Below are positions 26,776-36,107 of a stretch of 64,000 bases of DNA, in pieces; the first letter of the stretch is position 1, and each line of letters begins with the position of its first letter. Both the position numbers and the translations under genes were made by a program. Under the pieces are notes generated by a model. That model saw only the letters and a program-made list of their open reading frames with translations. It had not been told where the DNA came from and did no database searches. Origin of the DNA: Bacillus sp. PK3_68 (GTDB lineage Bacteria; Bacillota; Bacilli; Bacillales; Domibacillaceae); assembly GCF_003600835.1 (NCBI RefSeq), contig NZ_NQYC01000001.1, positions 4,416,411-4,480,410 of the forward strand, written 5' to 3'.

Positions 26776-26895
26776 CACATTTGCTAAAAAATTGCTCAAG
26801 AGCAAAGAGCAATTCCGATTGGATTCACATGATCAAATATTGTTGTATCAACAAAAGACATTCTTATTCTAATTGCTTAAGGGGGTCTTTTTAAA

Positions 26896-26912
26896 TTGGC
26901 ACGATTTTTGCA
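26896..26912 (+). promoter_or_regulatory. Sigma-54 (SigL) promoter of patB2-thiol dioxygenase operon
   Basis: TTGGCACGATTTTTGCA, the best match to TTGGCACG-N4-TTGCA in the window. The patB2 ATG lies only 38 bp further on, giving a short leader. Confidence 0.92.
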
Positions 26913-26949
26913 ATGTAGTTTGACGAAGGAGTTTAAAAGGAGGAATAAA

Positions 26950-28137
26950 ATGAAATACAACTTTGATCAGGAAATTAACCGGATGAAAACGGCTTGCGAA
27001 AAGTGGGATGATCTAGAGACGCGCTTTGGTGTGAATAATGTCCTGCCAATGTGGGTGGCTGATATGGATTTTATGGCACCGCCTGCTGTTATCGAAGCCT
27101 TAAAGGAAAGGGTAGAGCATGGGATACTCGGTTATACCTATCGCCCAGACACGTATTTTGAAGCCATTATGGAATGGGTGTCACGAAGACATCAATGGTC
27201 AATTGAGAAAGAATGGATTACCCATAGCCCGGGTGTTATCCCGGCTTTGGCATTTATCTTACGTTCATTAACCCAGCCAGGTGATAAGATTATCGTTCAA
27301 TCACCAGTCTACCATCACTTCTTCCGAGTGATTGAATCTCAAGGAAGAACGGTTGTGAACAACCCTCTTTGTTTTGAGGAAGGACGATACACCATGGATT
27401 TTGCAGATTTAGAGGCTCAGATTGATTCGTCAGTTAAAATGTTAATCCTTTGTAGCCCGCATAATCCAGTGGGAAGGGTATGGACACGAGAAGAGCTCAC
27501 ACGTCTTGGGGAAATCTGTCTAGCAAACAATATATTGATTGTTTCCGACGAAATTCATTTTGATCTTGTGTACAAAAAGTATAAACATGTCCCAATCGCC
27601 TCGATTTCAGAAGCGCTAGCTAAACAGACCATCACGTGCTTCTCGCCAAGTAAGACATTTAATATTTGGGGAGTGCAAACATCTGTTGTTGTTATTCCAA
27701 ATAGTGATCTGAGAGAACTCTATAATCGTGAAATCAACAGTATGGCAATTGGATGGGCGACCCCATTTGGTATAACTGCTTTGGAAAGTTCCTATCGATT
27801 CGGAGAAGAATGGCTAGAACAACTGATTGATTATTTAAAGGGAAATGTTGATTTTCTTCAGAGCTATTTGAAAAATCATATCCCTCAAATCAAACTTATC
27901 GAACCGGAGGGGACTTACTTGCTATGGCTCGACTGTCGAGAATTCGGATTTGATGTGAAGGAATTAGACCAATTTATGCTGCATAAAGCAAGATTGGCCT
28001 TAAATGAAGGGCACATTTTTGGTCAAGGGGGAGAAGGCTTTATGCGAATGAATATCGCATGTCCCCGTTCTACGTTAAACAAAGCTCTACGCCAATTAGA
28101 GCAAGCGGTCAAGCAACTTTCCCATATAGAAAAGTAA
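26950..28137 (+). CDS. PatB/MalY-type C-S lyase, second copy
   Basis: 395-residue PLP enzyme of the MalY/PatB family, paralogous to the protein at 17040: LPMWVADMDFMAPPAV, LCSPHNPVGRVW, VSDEIHFDLVY and the PLP Lys in SPSKTFNIWGVQ. Start ATG at 26950 with AAAGGAGGAATAAA; the longer frame from 26896 would begin inside the sigma-54 promoter and is rejected. Followed 26 bp later by a thiol dioxygenase, repeating the dioxygenase-lyase pairing of the first operon but in reverse order. Confidence 0.93.
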   Translation: MKYNFDQEINRMKTACEKWDDLETRFGVNNVLPMWVADMDFMAPPAVIEALKERVEHGILGYTYRPDTYFEAIMEWVSRRHQWSIEKEWITHSPGVIPALAFILRSLTQPGDKIIVQSPVYHHFFRVIESQGRTVVNNPLCFEEGRYTMDFADLEAQIDSSVKMLILCSPHNPVGRVWTREELTRLGEICLANNILIVSDEIHFDLVYKKYKHVPIASISEALAKQTITCFSPSKTFNIWGVQTSVVVIPNSDLRELYNREINSMAIGWATPFGITALESSYRFGEEWLEQLIDYLKGNVDFLQSYLKNHIPQIKLIEPEGTYLLWLDCREFGFDVKELDQFMLHKARLALNEGHIFGQGGEGFMRMNIACPRSTLNKALRQLEQAVKQLSHIEK

Positions 28138-28163
28138 AACATAATAACATTGAGGAGGAATGA

Positions 28164-28763
28164 ATGATGAATCAAACTAATGAATATGATTTCACAGATT
28201 TTGTTCGTGAGATGACCGTTATGGTTGAACGGTGTCATAATGATAATGAATGTGTTATTGAAGCAGAAAGATTGGTTGGTAAACTAATCCAGTCAAGTTC
28301 GTGGCTTTCTTCCGAGAAGAAAATACCCAGTGACAAGGGATACGCACGACATCTGCTGTACTGTGATCCAGAGGATCGTTTCGAAGTGATAGCGCTAGTC
28401 TGGAAACCCGGTCAGAAGACCACTCTACATGATCACGATAATACATGGGGAGCAGAAGGAGTCATCGAGGGTCAGATCAAAGTGACTAATTATATACGAT
28501 TAAAGGAATTATCAGGGGGCAAAATTGTTCAGTTAAAGCATGTAGATACTACAATTGTAGGTGAGCGGGGGACAGGAAAATTATTGCCCCCAGCAGACTG
28601 TCACATCTTAGAAGGGATAGGGAATAAACCTGCTATCACTATCCATGTTTACGGAAAACAATTGAAAAAATTTCGGGAATTTACTCCATTAGATGAAGAG
28701 GGGCTATATATTGCTCAAGAAAAGCAGGTGGAATACACACCTGCACAGGTGTGTATTAAATAG
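28164..28763 (+). CDS. Thiol dioxygenase of the CDO/3-mercaptopropionate dioxygenase group
   Basis: 199-residue cupin. Motif 1 VWKPGQKTTLHDHDNTWGAEGVIEG contains the two His ligands and motif 2 ends in CHILEGIGN with a His. The lead-in YARHLLYCDPEDRFEVIALVW is typical of the bacterial 3-mercaptopropionate/cysteine dioxygenase subgroup rather than of classical CDO, and it lacks the Cys seen in the cdo at 16437. It therefore oxidises a small thiol to its sulfinate; cysteine, 3-mercaptopropionate or a thiol product of the adjacent lyase are candidates. RBS GAGGAGGAA upstream; ATG 28167 is an equally good start. Confidence 0.85.
   Translation: MMNQTNEYDFTDFVREMTVMVERCHNDNECVIEAERLVGKLIQSSSWLSSEKKIPSDKGYARHLLYCDPEDRFEVIALVWKPGQKTTLHDHDNTWGAEGVIEGQIKVTNYIRLKELSGGKIVQLKHVDTTIVGERGTGKLLPPADCHILEGIGNKPAITIHVYGKQLKKFREFTPLDEEGLYIAQEKQVEYTPAQVCIK
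28732..28757. terminator. Perfect 12-bp palindrome at the 3' end of the dioxygenase gene
   Basis: AATACACACCTG-CA-CAGGTGTGTATT spans the last codons. Likely RNA hairpin acting as terminator or mRNA 3' end, although there is no long T-run after it. Confidence 0.5.
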
Positions 28764-29200
28764 AAAAGGCGTGTCGAAGACCAGCCCTGCTGTTTGACAG
28801 CTACATGTTGGTAAGCAGTGCCCTAAGAAGGTGAAAGGTAACATGACGCTAATTGTCCTTTAAACTGGCCAAGATTTTATAATAAATGATGGAGGCAAAT
28901 GCTATGGCCTCCTCCACTCTCCGCTATTCTCGTTATCGAGTTAAAGGAAATTCAAAAACAATAGATAAGTATTCCCGTGTAAAAGATGAACAACAAATTA
29001 ATCTTTTATTGATAATTGGATGGTTTACCCTGACTTCCCTACCATTTGGTTGAAACAAGGGTGAAACGAAAAAATTTATAAGAAGCAGAGAGGCTAACCT
29101 TGTGAACCTATCGAAATATGGAGTGAATGTCATAGCCTCCAGATTAACTGAAAACTTTTCTAAAAAGAATTTTTACCACTAATATACAAGGAGTAAAGAA
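28764..29200. other. Leader/intergenic region before aminotransferase
   Basis: Holds a plausible sigma-A -10 box TATAAT (28879-28884) with TTGTCC upstream, a GGAGGC...GCCTCC hairpin (28891-28917) and a second GAGGCTA/TAGCCTC pair (29090-29136). No T-box, S-box or other riboswitch core recognised and no sigma-54 box. Confidence 0.4.
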
Positions 29201-30508
29201 ATGCTAAACCCGTTAGCTCTAGAATTAAATAATAAAATAGAAGACAATGATGCATACATTTATCAAATGTTATCCTCACTTGGAAGGTCCTTGTATTTTC
29301 CAAAAGGAATTGTAAGTCAAAGCACAGAAGCGCTTCAGAAAGCCCATAAATTTAATGCAACAATTGGGGTTGCCACTAAAAAAGAAAGCCCAATGTACTT
29401 AAACGCTCTACAGAGCAAACTGTCAGCATTTGATCCAAAAGATTTATATCCTTATGCTCCGCCAACTGGAAAAATGGAGCTGCGCAAGATATGGAAGGAA
29501 AAGTTAATTAATGAAAATCCCTCATTAAGCGACAAGAACTTTGGTATCCCTATTGTAACTAACGGTCTAACTCATGGATTAAGCATTGTGGCTGATTTAT
29601 TTGTTGAGAAGGGAGATCCAATAATTTTGCCAGATATGTATTGGGATAATTATAATTTAACCTTTGATTTCCGGCATGGAAGCCAAACAGTAATATATCC
29701 CCTTTTTTCAAGCACAGATAAATTCTATGTAGAAGCCATGGAAGAAGCAATGTTACTATGTGGAAAATCAAAAATAATTTTAATGCTGAATTTCCCGAAT
29801 AATCCGACGGGTTATACACCTTATGAAGAAGAAGTTAGAGGGATCATTGAGACGATCATAAGAATAGCTAATTCGGGTGTTAACATTATTGTAGTAGCAG
29901 ATGATGCGTATTTTGGACAGTTTTATGAGGATTCAATAAAAGAATCAATTTTTTCACGGTTAATTGGCATTCATCCGCGTGTCCTTCCCATAAAAGTAGA
30001 TGGAGCTACGAAAGAGGAATACGCATGGGGGTTTCGTGTTGGGTTTCTGACATTCGGTATTCAAAATAAAGAAGTTTTAGAAGCATTAGAGGAAAAGACA
30101 TTAGCTTCTATTCGAAGTACCATTTCATGTTGTTCACATCCTTCGCAAACATTTATTTTAGATGTTCTTCAACATCCGGATTTTAAGGCCCAACGAAAGA
30201 GTAACTTTCAGATAATGAAATCCCGGTGGCAAAGAATTAAGGAGATATTAAGCAGTTCAGACTATACTGATGCATTTGAACCCTATCCTTTTAATTCAGG
30301 TTATTTTATATGTCTCCGTATCAAACAGGTTGACGCAGAGTTGCTTCGGGAATACTTAGTTAATCATTACGGAGTTGGCACCATTTCTTTTGGCCATAAT
30401 AATCTCCGACTCGCTTTTTCAAGTGTTGAATTAGAGGATTTAGATAAACTTTTTGTTTGTATTTATCAAGCATGTAAGGAACTAGAAAAGAAAACAGTCA
30501 AACTATAA
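29201..30508 (+). CDS. Class I/II PLP-dependent aminotransferase
   Basis: 435 residues. Conserved features: YAPPTGKMELRKIW, GLTHGLSIVADLF, LNFPNNPTGYTPYEEE, VVADDAYFGQFY and the PLP Lys in VDGATKEEYAWGFRVGF. The ATKEEY active-site context sets it apart from the MalY/PatB proteins and from the usual aspartate aminotransferase Ib group. RBS AAGGAG before ATG 29201. Given the neighbours it could transaminate cysteine sulfinate to sulfinopyruvate, which breaks down to pyruvate and sulfite, but this is inference; a general amino acid aminotransferase is equally possible. Confidence 0.85.
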   Translation: MLNPLALELNNKIEDNDAYIYQMLSSLGRSLYFPKGIVSQSTEALQKAHKFNATIGVATKKESPMYLNALQSKLSAFDPKDLYPYAPPTGKMELRKIWKEKLINENPSLSDKNFGIPIVTNGLTHGLSIVADLFVEKGDPIILPDMYWDNYNLTFDFRHGSQTVIYPLFSSTDKFYVEAMEEAMLLCGKSKIILMLNFPNNPTGYTPYEEEVRGIIETIIRIANSGVNIIVVADDAYFGQFYEDSIKESIFSRLIGIHPRVLPIKVDGATKEEYAWGFRVGFLTFGIQNKEVLEALEEKTLASIRSTISCCSHPSQTFILDVLQHPDFKAQRKSNFQIMKSRWQRIKEILSSSDYTDAFEPYPFNSGYFICLRIKQVDAELLREYLVNHYGVGTISFGHNNLRLAFSSVELEDLDKLFVCIYQACKELEKKTVKL

Positions 30509-32015
30509 AGAAAAACACAAATTACTAGATTAACAAATAATTAAAATTGATACTAAATAAAACGATTAATCCTCCCATACTTTACTAGAAGGTTCGATAA
30601 ATACGAAATTAGTTGAGGACAAATACAGTTAGATCTTATGCTTCCAAAATTAAAACTGCTCTAAAAAAATGAAACAGGTTAGGATTTCTTCATTTTCAAT
30701 CATTACTTAATAGATATAACGTAGCTATTGCGGAACAATAAGGTCATTTAAAAGAATACTAGATTTGTTTATAATCAAACCAACATCGAGAAATTAGTAT
30801 TGGCTTTTGCTATATTACTGAGTATGGCAATAAAAATTCCATCCTACTCCATTAAAGGATGAGTTTTCCCTTAGTATTAATATTTGTCTTAATTTATTGA
30901 ACGAACAGGACATTGATAGATTAATCGAGAAATACATGTTTTAACCTTAAACAGTGAAGAGAAATTGAAAATAGTCTATTTACAACTTGCTTTATCAATA
31001 GCTTTTGTAGGAGCCAATGCAGCACATAGATAGTGATTAATATTCCCTTAAGAGCTTTGGCTAAAAAAACGGGCGGGTATGTCTTGCTTCTAAACTTTTT
31101 CTTCCTGGAGGCCCCTTAATTGGTAGTCATTTTAGCCGAATGATCATAGAGGTTGATCATTATAGACAAATACGGTCATCTGAAAAAGCAGATGGAGCTT
31201 TTAAAGCGGTTCCTAAACGAATACAAGTAAGTAATACAGAATTTTAAGAGCGATAATAGTATTAAGTGCGACGCACGATATTCAGAATACGGTGGAGCAA
31301 CATCTGAGCAAAACAAAGGTAGATTACTGTGTAATGGTTAACATTTTGCCTCCTAACGGTCCTAAGAATTAAAAACGCTGAGCAGGCTGTTGCATATGCT
31401 AAACATGTTAAAGTCATAGCTCACGATTTAAGAGCATAAGCGATTGGAGAAATTTAACCGTTTTTAAATTTTTAATTTAGTGTTGCTGTTTTTGTAGGCC
31501 ATTATCTAGTGGCAATGTGTTCTGTTCAAGTACTTGGTTATGTAGTCCCACGATACACAAAATTATGTCGATTGCATTGTTTTGCAAAGATGTTTCAAAG
31601 CCAATAGTGGATTGTGTTGCCCCCATTAACTTTCATATAAAAAATATTCTAAAGCAATGGATTTCTGGTTGATCGTATTTTTATCACAAATCCATTGCCT
31701 TTTCATATGCCTGTGTGTATTGATAAAAAGGATAATATATAAAATCCTGTTTTATAATCAGCCAAATTTAAAAAACGATTTTCAAACTTTATAAATCATT
31801 TGGTATAAAAATACACTTTATGGAAATTTTCGTAATTAATACCGACTTTTAAGTCAATAGGTCATATTAGAAAGAAGGGAGAAACACTATTAAGATTATC
31901 TTTGATTATTTAAACATTCGTAAAATATTAATTGTATGAATGCCTTATAAAATCGAAAAAAGAAATCCCTCCTCTTAGCTTAAAATACTAGGCTGACAGT
32001 ATTATAAAAAGTAAA
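30509..32015. other. 1.5 kb gap with decayed coding sequence
   Basis: No intact gene. Conceptual fragments in plus frames look protein-like but are broken: NSEEKLKIVYLQLALSIAF (about 30950), LPGGPLIGSHFSRMIIEVDH (about 31105), RAIIVLSATHDIQNTVEQ and KVDYCVMVNILPPNG (about 31250-31365), KNAEQAVAYAKHVKVIAHDL (about 31372). They run in order and may be one dead gene; I do not recognise the family. Confidence 0.45.
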
Positions 32016-32045
32016 AAAGCCTGATTCTAATTGAATCCAGGCTTT
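32016..32045. terminator. Hairpin, possible terminator
   Basis: AAAGCCTGATTC-TAATT-GAATCCAGGCTTT, A-run on the left and T-rich on the right, so it can work in either direction. Confidence 0.6.
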
Positions 32046-32523
32046 CTATTTGTTCATAAACGGATTTTTAATAACGATACAAGTTCCAATAAATTTCACC
32101 TAATTAGGAATTTTGCTTTTTAAATTTCCATGAAAGAAAATTGGGAGATATGGGAGTATAGGAGTATAAGTCCAGCCCGGAAGGAAAAAAGGAGAGAAAT
32201 AGTGAAGACGGCCTAAAAAAGACGCGTGACGAGTATGGAAGCAAGAAGTCTGTTTAAATAGTTAGATATTCAATCTGTGGAAGAGAAACATTCGGCAAGA
32301 GTTCCTGCTCCGTGTAAGCAGCTCAATAGTTAATTTAGCAAATACTCCCTTTAAATATATAGATATGAAACTTTTCTTCAAAAGCCATGGAAACAACGCA
32401 CCCTATATACTGCATTTATACCTGGTAAGAAGGAATTGTATAAATGAAATGATAAGAATTTTATCTTTTTAATAAAACATTAACAAAAAGGGCCCATAAT
32501 AAAAAGGAAAAGGAGTGGATTTT

Positions 32524-33237
32524 ATGAAGGATATTAGCATACTTTTTGCATTTGTAGGAGGGGGATTGTCCTTTTTCTCTCCATGCGTGTTTCCTCTTTT
32601 GCCTGCTTATATTACCCATTTAACAGGTGGAAAGATTGAAAATGCAAAAATGCAGGTGAACCGCGCAAAACTTTATTCACGTTCAATTGGATTTATCATG
32701 GGCTTTAGTCTTGTCTTTATAGCGCTCGGTGCTTCAGCAAGCTTTATTGGAAAAATCCTTATGGACTATCGTGTTCTTATCATGCAGATAGCCGGTTTAC
32801 TCATTATTATCTTTGGTTTGCAGATGGCTGGTTTATTAAATTTTAAATTTCTAATGAAGGAAAAAAGAATTCAGACCGAACATGCATCAAAAAATGTTTT
32901 TAGTTCTGTATTACTGGGAATGGCATTTGCCAGTGGATGGTCCCCTTGTGTCGGACTTGCTCTTTCCTCCATACTGTTATTAGCAAGCTCATCTGATACT
33001 TTGAGTCAGGGGGTTTTCTTGTTGGGAGCTTACTCTCTTGGCATGGCTATTCCATTCTTCATTATTTCTATTGTGATTTCTTATTCGTTAAAAACAATGA
33101 GAAAAATAAACAAGTACTTATCAAAGCTTGCATTTGTGAATGGAATGATCATGGTAGGCCTTGGATTTTTGGTGTTATCGGGGCAATTACAAAAAATCAG
33201 TTCCTGGCTCTCAGCCTATAGTTTATTTTCATTATAA
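32524..33237 (+). CDS. ccdA: CcdA-like thiol-disulfide membrane transporter
   Basis: 237-residue, six-segment membrane protein of the CcdA/DsbD-beta family. The two functional cysteines are in FFSPCVFPLLPAY (segment 1) and SGWSPCVGLAL (segment 4). It carries reducing equivalents from cytoplasmic thioredoxin to extracytoplasmic thiol proteins. ATG 32524 is 10 bases from AAGGAG; the GTG at 32515 is too close. First gene of a redox cassette whose sixth member is a membrane-anchored thioredoxin, the expected partner. Confidence 0.92.
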   Translation: MKDISILFAFVGGGLSFFSPCVFPLLPAYITHLTGGKIENAKMQVNRAKLYSRSIGFIMGFSLVFIALGASASFIGKILMDYRVLIMQIAGLLIIIFGLQMAGLLNFKFLMKEKRIQTEHASKNVFSSVLLGMAFASGWSPCVGLALSSILLLASSSDTLSQGVFLLGAYSLGMAIPFFIISIVISYSLKTMRKINKYLSKLAFVNGMIMVGLGFLVLSGQLQKISSWLSAYSLFSL

Positions 33238-33252
33238 AAAGGGGGCTCTCTT

Positions 33253-33951
33253 TTGGTACAAAAACACCTTATCGGAAAAACAGTATTACTGGTAGAAGAT
33301 GATCTGAAAATCCGTAACCTTGTAAAAATTTATTTGATTAAAGAAGGATATGAAGTCATAGAAGCATCAAATGGCTGGGAGGCAAAAGAAAAAATCAAGC
33401 AGTTCGACCCCTGTATATTAATACTTGATCTTATGCTGCCAAAAGTCAATGGTGAAGAGGTATGTAAATGGGTTCGAGAGGATTTTAAAAGCAGGATGCC
33501 CATCATTATGCTTACAGCGAAAGTGTCAGAAAAAGACCGAATCCAAGGCTTTAAGTTAGGAGCCGATGACTATGTTGTTAAACCTTTCAGTCCTGCTGAA
33601 CTAATGGCGAGGATCGAAGCCGTTCTAAGAAGAACTGCAAGCCGCTGCAGCAAGTTGAGCTTTACGGGATTTACGATCAAGCCGGCAAAGGGAGAAGCAT
33701 GGATTGATGGAGAACAGCTGGAGTTAACCCATTTTGAATTTAAGCTCCTGCATATGTTCATGCAGCATCCAGATCAAGTTTTATCAAGGGAGCAAATTCT
33801 TGACTTTATCTATGAAAACAATGAAAAAGCCGTGTCTGAAAGGACTATTGATGTGCATATTAAGCATTTGCGAGAGAAAATAAAAGAAAAGACACCAAAG
33901 GATTATATTCAAACGGTCAGAGGAATGGGGTATAAATTTGTGGCTTTATAA
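33253..33951 (+). CDS. OmpR/PhoP-type response regulator
   Basis: 232 residues: receiver domain with acidic pair VEDD, phosphoacceptor Asp in ILDLMLPKVNG, Thr in LTAK and Lys in VVKPF; C-terminal winged helix (LTHFEFKLLHMF ... RTIDVHIKHLREKI ... TVRGMGYKF). TTG start 15 bp after ccdA with GGGGG upstream. Overlaps the histidine kinase gene, its cognate partner, by 14 bp. Confidence 0.95.
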   Translation: MVQKHLIGKTVLLVEDDLKIRNLVKIYLIKEGYEVIEASNGWEAKEKIKQFDPCILILDLMLPKVNGEEVCKWVREDFKSRMPIIMLTAKVSEKDRIQGFKLGADDYVVKPFSPAELMARIEAVLRRTASRCSKLSFTGFTIKPAKGEAWIDGEQLELTHFEFKLLHMFMQHPDQVLSREQILDFIYENNEKAVSERTIDVHIKHLREKIKEKTPKDYIQTVRGMGYKFVAL

Positions 33952-35014
33952 ACACGTGTCTAATCTGTTATCAAGGCTGGTTGCTCTAAATGGCACCGTT
34001 GTTTTGCTCGCTATTCTCCTGGCAGGTTTGTCTGTTAAAGATTACGCTTGTTTTTTGGTCAATTCCGAACAAGTAGTGGGTCAGGAGCTTGTTGATATGT
34101 TGAATGGTTTTCTATGGAAAGTAGGAGCCCTTGCTTTTATCATCTCGGGTCTATTCCACTACTTCACTGTCAGGAAGATCATAGGACCCGTTAAACAATT
34201 GGCCATAGCTACTAAAAAAATCAAGGAAGGCAACATCCCGCCTAAAGTTGAAACGAAGGCATCAGGAGAATTGAAGGAACTCATTGAAAATTTTAATTCT
34301 ATGTCTGAAACGCTCTTTACTGTCCATGAGCAACGGGAGGAAATGCTTCGTGATATTGCCCATGAGCTTCGGACGCCTTTAACGAATATAAATGGTTATC
34401 TGGAAGCACTTGAAAACGAAGTCATTAGCGGAGATCCTGAATTATTTGGCTCCCTGCTTGAGGAATCCCGGCGAATTACAAGAATCGTTGAACTGATAAC
34501 AGAAATAAATTCCTGGAATAATGGAAACTATTTTTCAGAAAAGCAGTTTCGGCCAGTCTCCATAAGTGAAGTGCTTACAGAAGCGATAACGACCTTTCAG
34601 TTAAAACTAAATGATCAGTTTACAAACACTGACATTCATATTGAACAAGCAAGCCTATTAGGAAATAAAGATGGCCTCGCACAAGTTCTATCTAATGTTC
34701 TTCAAAACATTCTTGATTATGATACGGGAAGCAATCTGGCAGTAAACGGAGCAGTCAAAAATAAAACATACGTCATCACTTTTACTCATACCGGTCAATT
34801 TATTGCCCCCGAAAAAAAAGAACTTATCTTTGAGCGTTTTTATCGATTAGAAGAATCCAGAAGTACAAGAGCCGATGGAGCGGGGCTCGGCCTGGCCATC
34901 GCTAAAAGTATTGTCACTGCCCATCGTGGAAAGATTGGAGTCGAGTCAGACGGTACCCACCATACTTTTTGGATTGTGCTTCCGTTAGAGAAGGCCGGTA
35001 GAGTAGATGCGTAA
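33938..35014 (+). CDS. Sensor histidine kinase
   Basis: 358 residues: two transmembrane helices (about residues 13-30 and 59-77) around a very short extracytoplasmic loop of about 28 residues containing Cys38, a HAMP-like region, the phosphorylated His in RDIAHELRTPLTNING, N-box LSNVLQNIL and G-box GAGLGLAIAKSIV. The short loop suggests sensing in or at the membrane, perhaps of thiol or redox state given CcdA and TlpA neighbours (inference). TTG start overlapping the regulator gene. Confidence 0.92.
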   Translation: MWLYKHVSNLLSRLVALNGTVVLLAILLAGLSVKDYACFLVNSEQVVGQELVDMLNGFLWKVGALAFIISGLFHYFTVRKIIGPVKQLAIATKKIKEGNIPPKVETKASGELKELIENFNSMSETLFTVHEQREEMLRDIAHELRTPLTNINGYLEALENEVISGDPELFGSLLEESRRITRIVELITEINSWNNGNYFSEKQFRPVSISEVLTEAITTFQLKLNDQFTNTDIHIEQASLLGNKDGLAQVLSNVLQNILDYDTGSNLAVNGAVKNKTYVITFTHTGQFIAPEKKELIFERFYRLEESRSTRADGAGLGLAIAKSIVTAHRGKIGVESDGTHHTFWIVLPLEKAGRVDA

Positions 35015-35086
35015 TGTGCCAATATTAAGATTCTTAATCATTCCTTAACAAACGAGGTTTATATTTTTACCGAAAGGGGTGCTGAA

Positions 35087-35491
35087 ATGGAGTTTATAAT
35101 TGAAAATGACCATATTAAAGGCGATTTAGCATTTAATGAAATAGCTATTTCATCTAGCGAAAAAAACGGGTATCGTCCGTACGAGCTTTTTGTCTCTTCT
35201 TTAGCTGGTTGTAGTGGAAGTCTGCTTCGAACGATCTTGCAAAAAAGGAGGCATTCTTATCAAAAACTTGAAATGAAAGTTTCTTCGGTTAGAAACCCCA
35301 ATCATGCCAATCAAATTGAAGGGCTTTCTTTGACAGCCTATATTCACTCGAAAGAGCCTTTTACACCGCAGCAGGCGGAAAAAATGGCTCTTTTAGTAGT
35401 CAAAAACTGCAGTATGATTCAATCTGTTATTCAATCGATTGATATAAAGTTTATGGTTAAGATGATATCCCTCATCGGTGACCATTCTTGA
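35087..35491 (+). CDS. OsmC/Ohr-family protein
   Basis: 134 residues with the OsmC fold and both family cysteines, in SSLAGCSGSLLRT and VVKNCSMIQSV. Such proteins reduce organic hydroperoxides with thiols, and some act on persulfides. RBS AAAGGGGTG. It overlaps the start of the next reading frame by 4 bases, so it belongs to the redox cassette. Confidence 0.88.
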   Translation: MEFIIENDHIKGDLAFNEIAISSSEKNGYRPYELFVSSLAGCSGSLLRTILQKRRHSYQKLEMKVSSVRNPNHANQIEGLSLTAYIHSKEPFTPQQAEKMALLVVKNCSMIQSVIQSIDIKFMVKMISLIGDHS

Positions 35492-36107
35492 ATTATTTTC
35501 AGTTCGACAGCTTATCTATCTCGGTAATATGGATTGCCGCGGCGGCAGCCTTTTTTATTTCTGCAGCGGTGAACAGGATTTTGGGAGACGAAAAAGTGGG
35601 CGATTGGTATGGAAATAGCTTTTTTTTTATTTTATTATTTGGAAACTTAGCTATATCGTCTTTAACTTAAAACTGTTTTTAGACAACCCTTTCTCGATCG
35701 TTTATTTCAATGGTGGAAGAAAGGGACATATATTGGCGCTGGTCGTTCTTTCCTTTTATCTGCTCATGTTTGCTGCAAAGAAAGACCCTGCTATTTACAA
35801 AATATCAGCTCGACTTTACTTACTTTATTTTATCTTGTATGAAACGGTCGTTCGCCTCTTAGAGAAAGATTATATAGAAGCTGCTAGCCACTTTATTTTG
35901 TTGGTAGGTCTTTTGCTCCAATCGGTAACAAAGAAACACCAGCGTTTATACGGTCAAATGTTAATCGTATGGATGTTGTTGGAATTGTTAATGCTAAGCC
36001 TCTTCGATACCATTCTTTCTTTACAAGCATTGACATTTATTTGGATAGGACTAATTGTGTTTATCCTCAACGAAAAAGCTAACAAGGAGGAAAGGATACT
36101 TGAATAA
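35488..36107 (+). pseudogene. Integral membrane protein, frameshifted
   Basis: Two overlapping pieces form one protein: an N-terminal part from TTG 35488 (ISVIWIAAAAAFFISAAVN, DEKVGDWYGNSFFF) and a C-terminal part (FYLLMFAAKK ... FIWIGLIVFILNEK) reached in another frame via WKLSYIVFNLKLFL and VYFNGGRKGHILAL. The shift occurs close to a run of nine T at 35622-35630. Six or so hydrophobic segments. I do not know its function; its place between OsmC and a membrane thioredoxin suggests a role in the same redox pathway. The indel may be a sequencing error or slippage-based switching. Confidence 0.65.

Noticed and set aside
26896..26949. N-terminal extension of the second PatB protein
   Set aside because: The TTG at 26896 is the first base of the -24 promoter element; ATG 26950 has the RBS and the family's conserved N-terminus.
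28764..29000. Riboswitch or group II intron fragment before the aminotransferase
   Set aside because: Some local pairing exists but no S-box, lysine, T-box or intron domain V signature can be identified.
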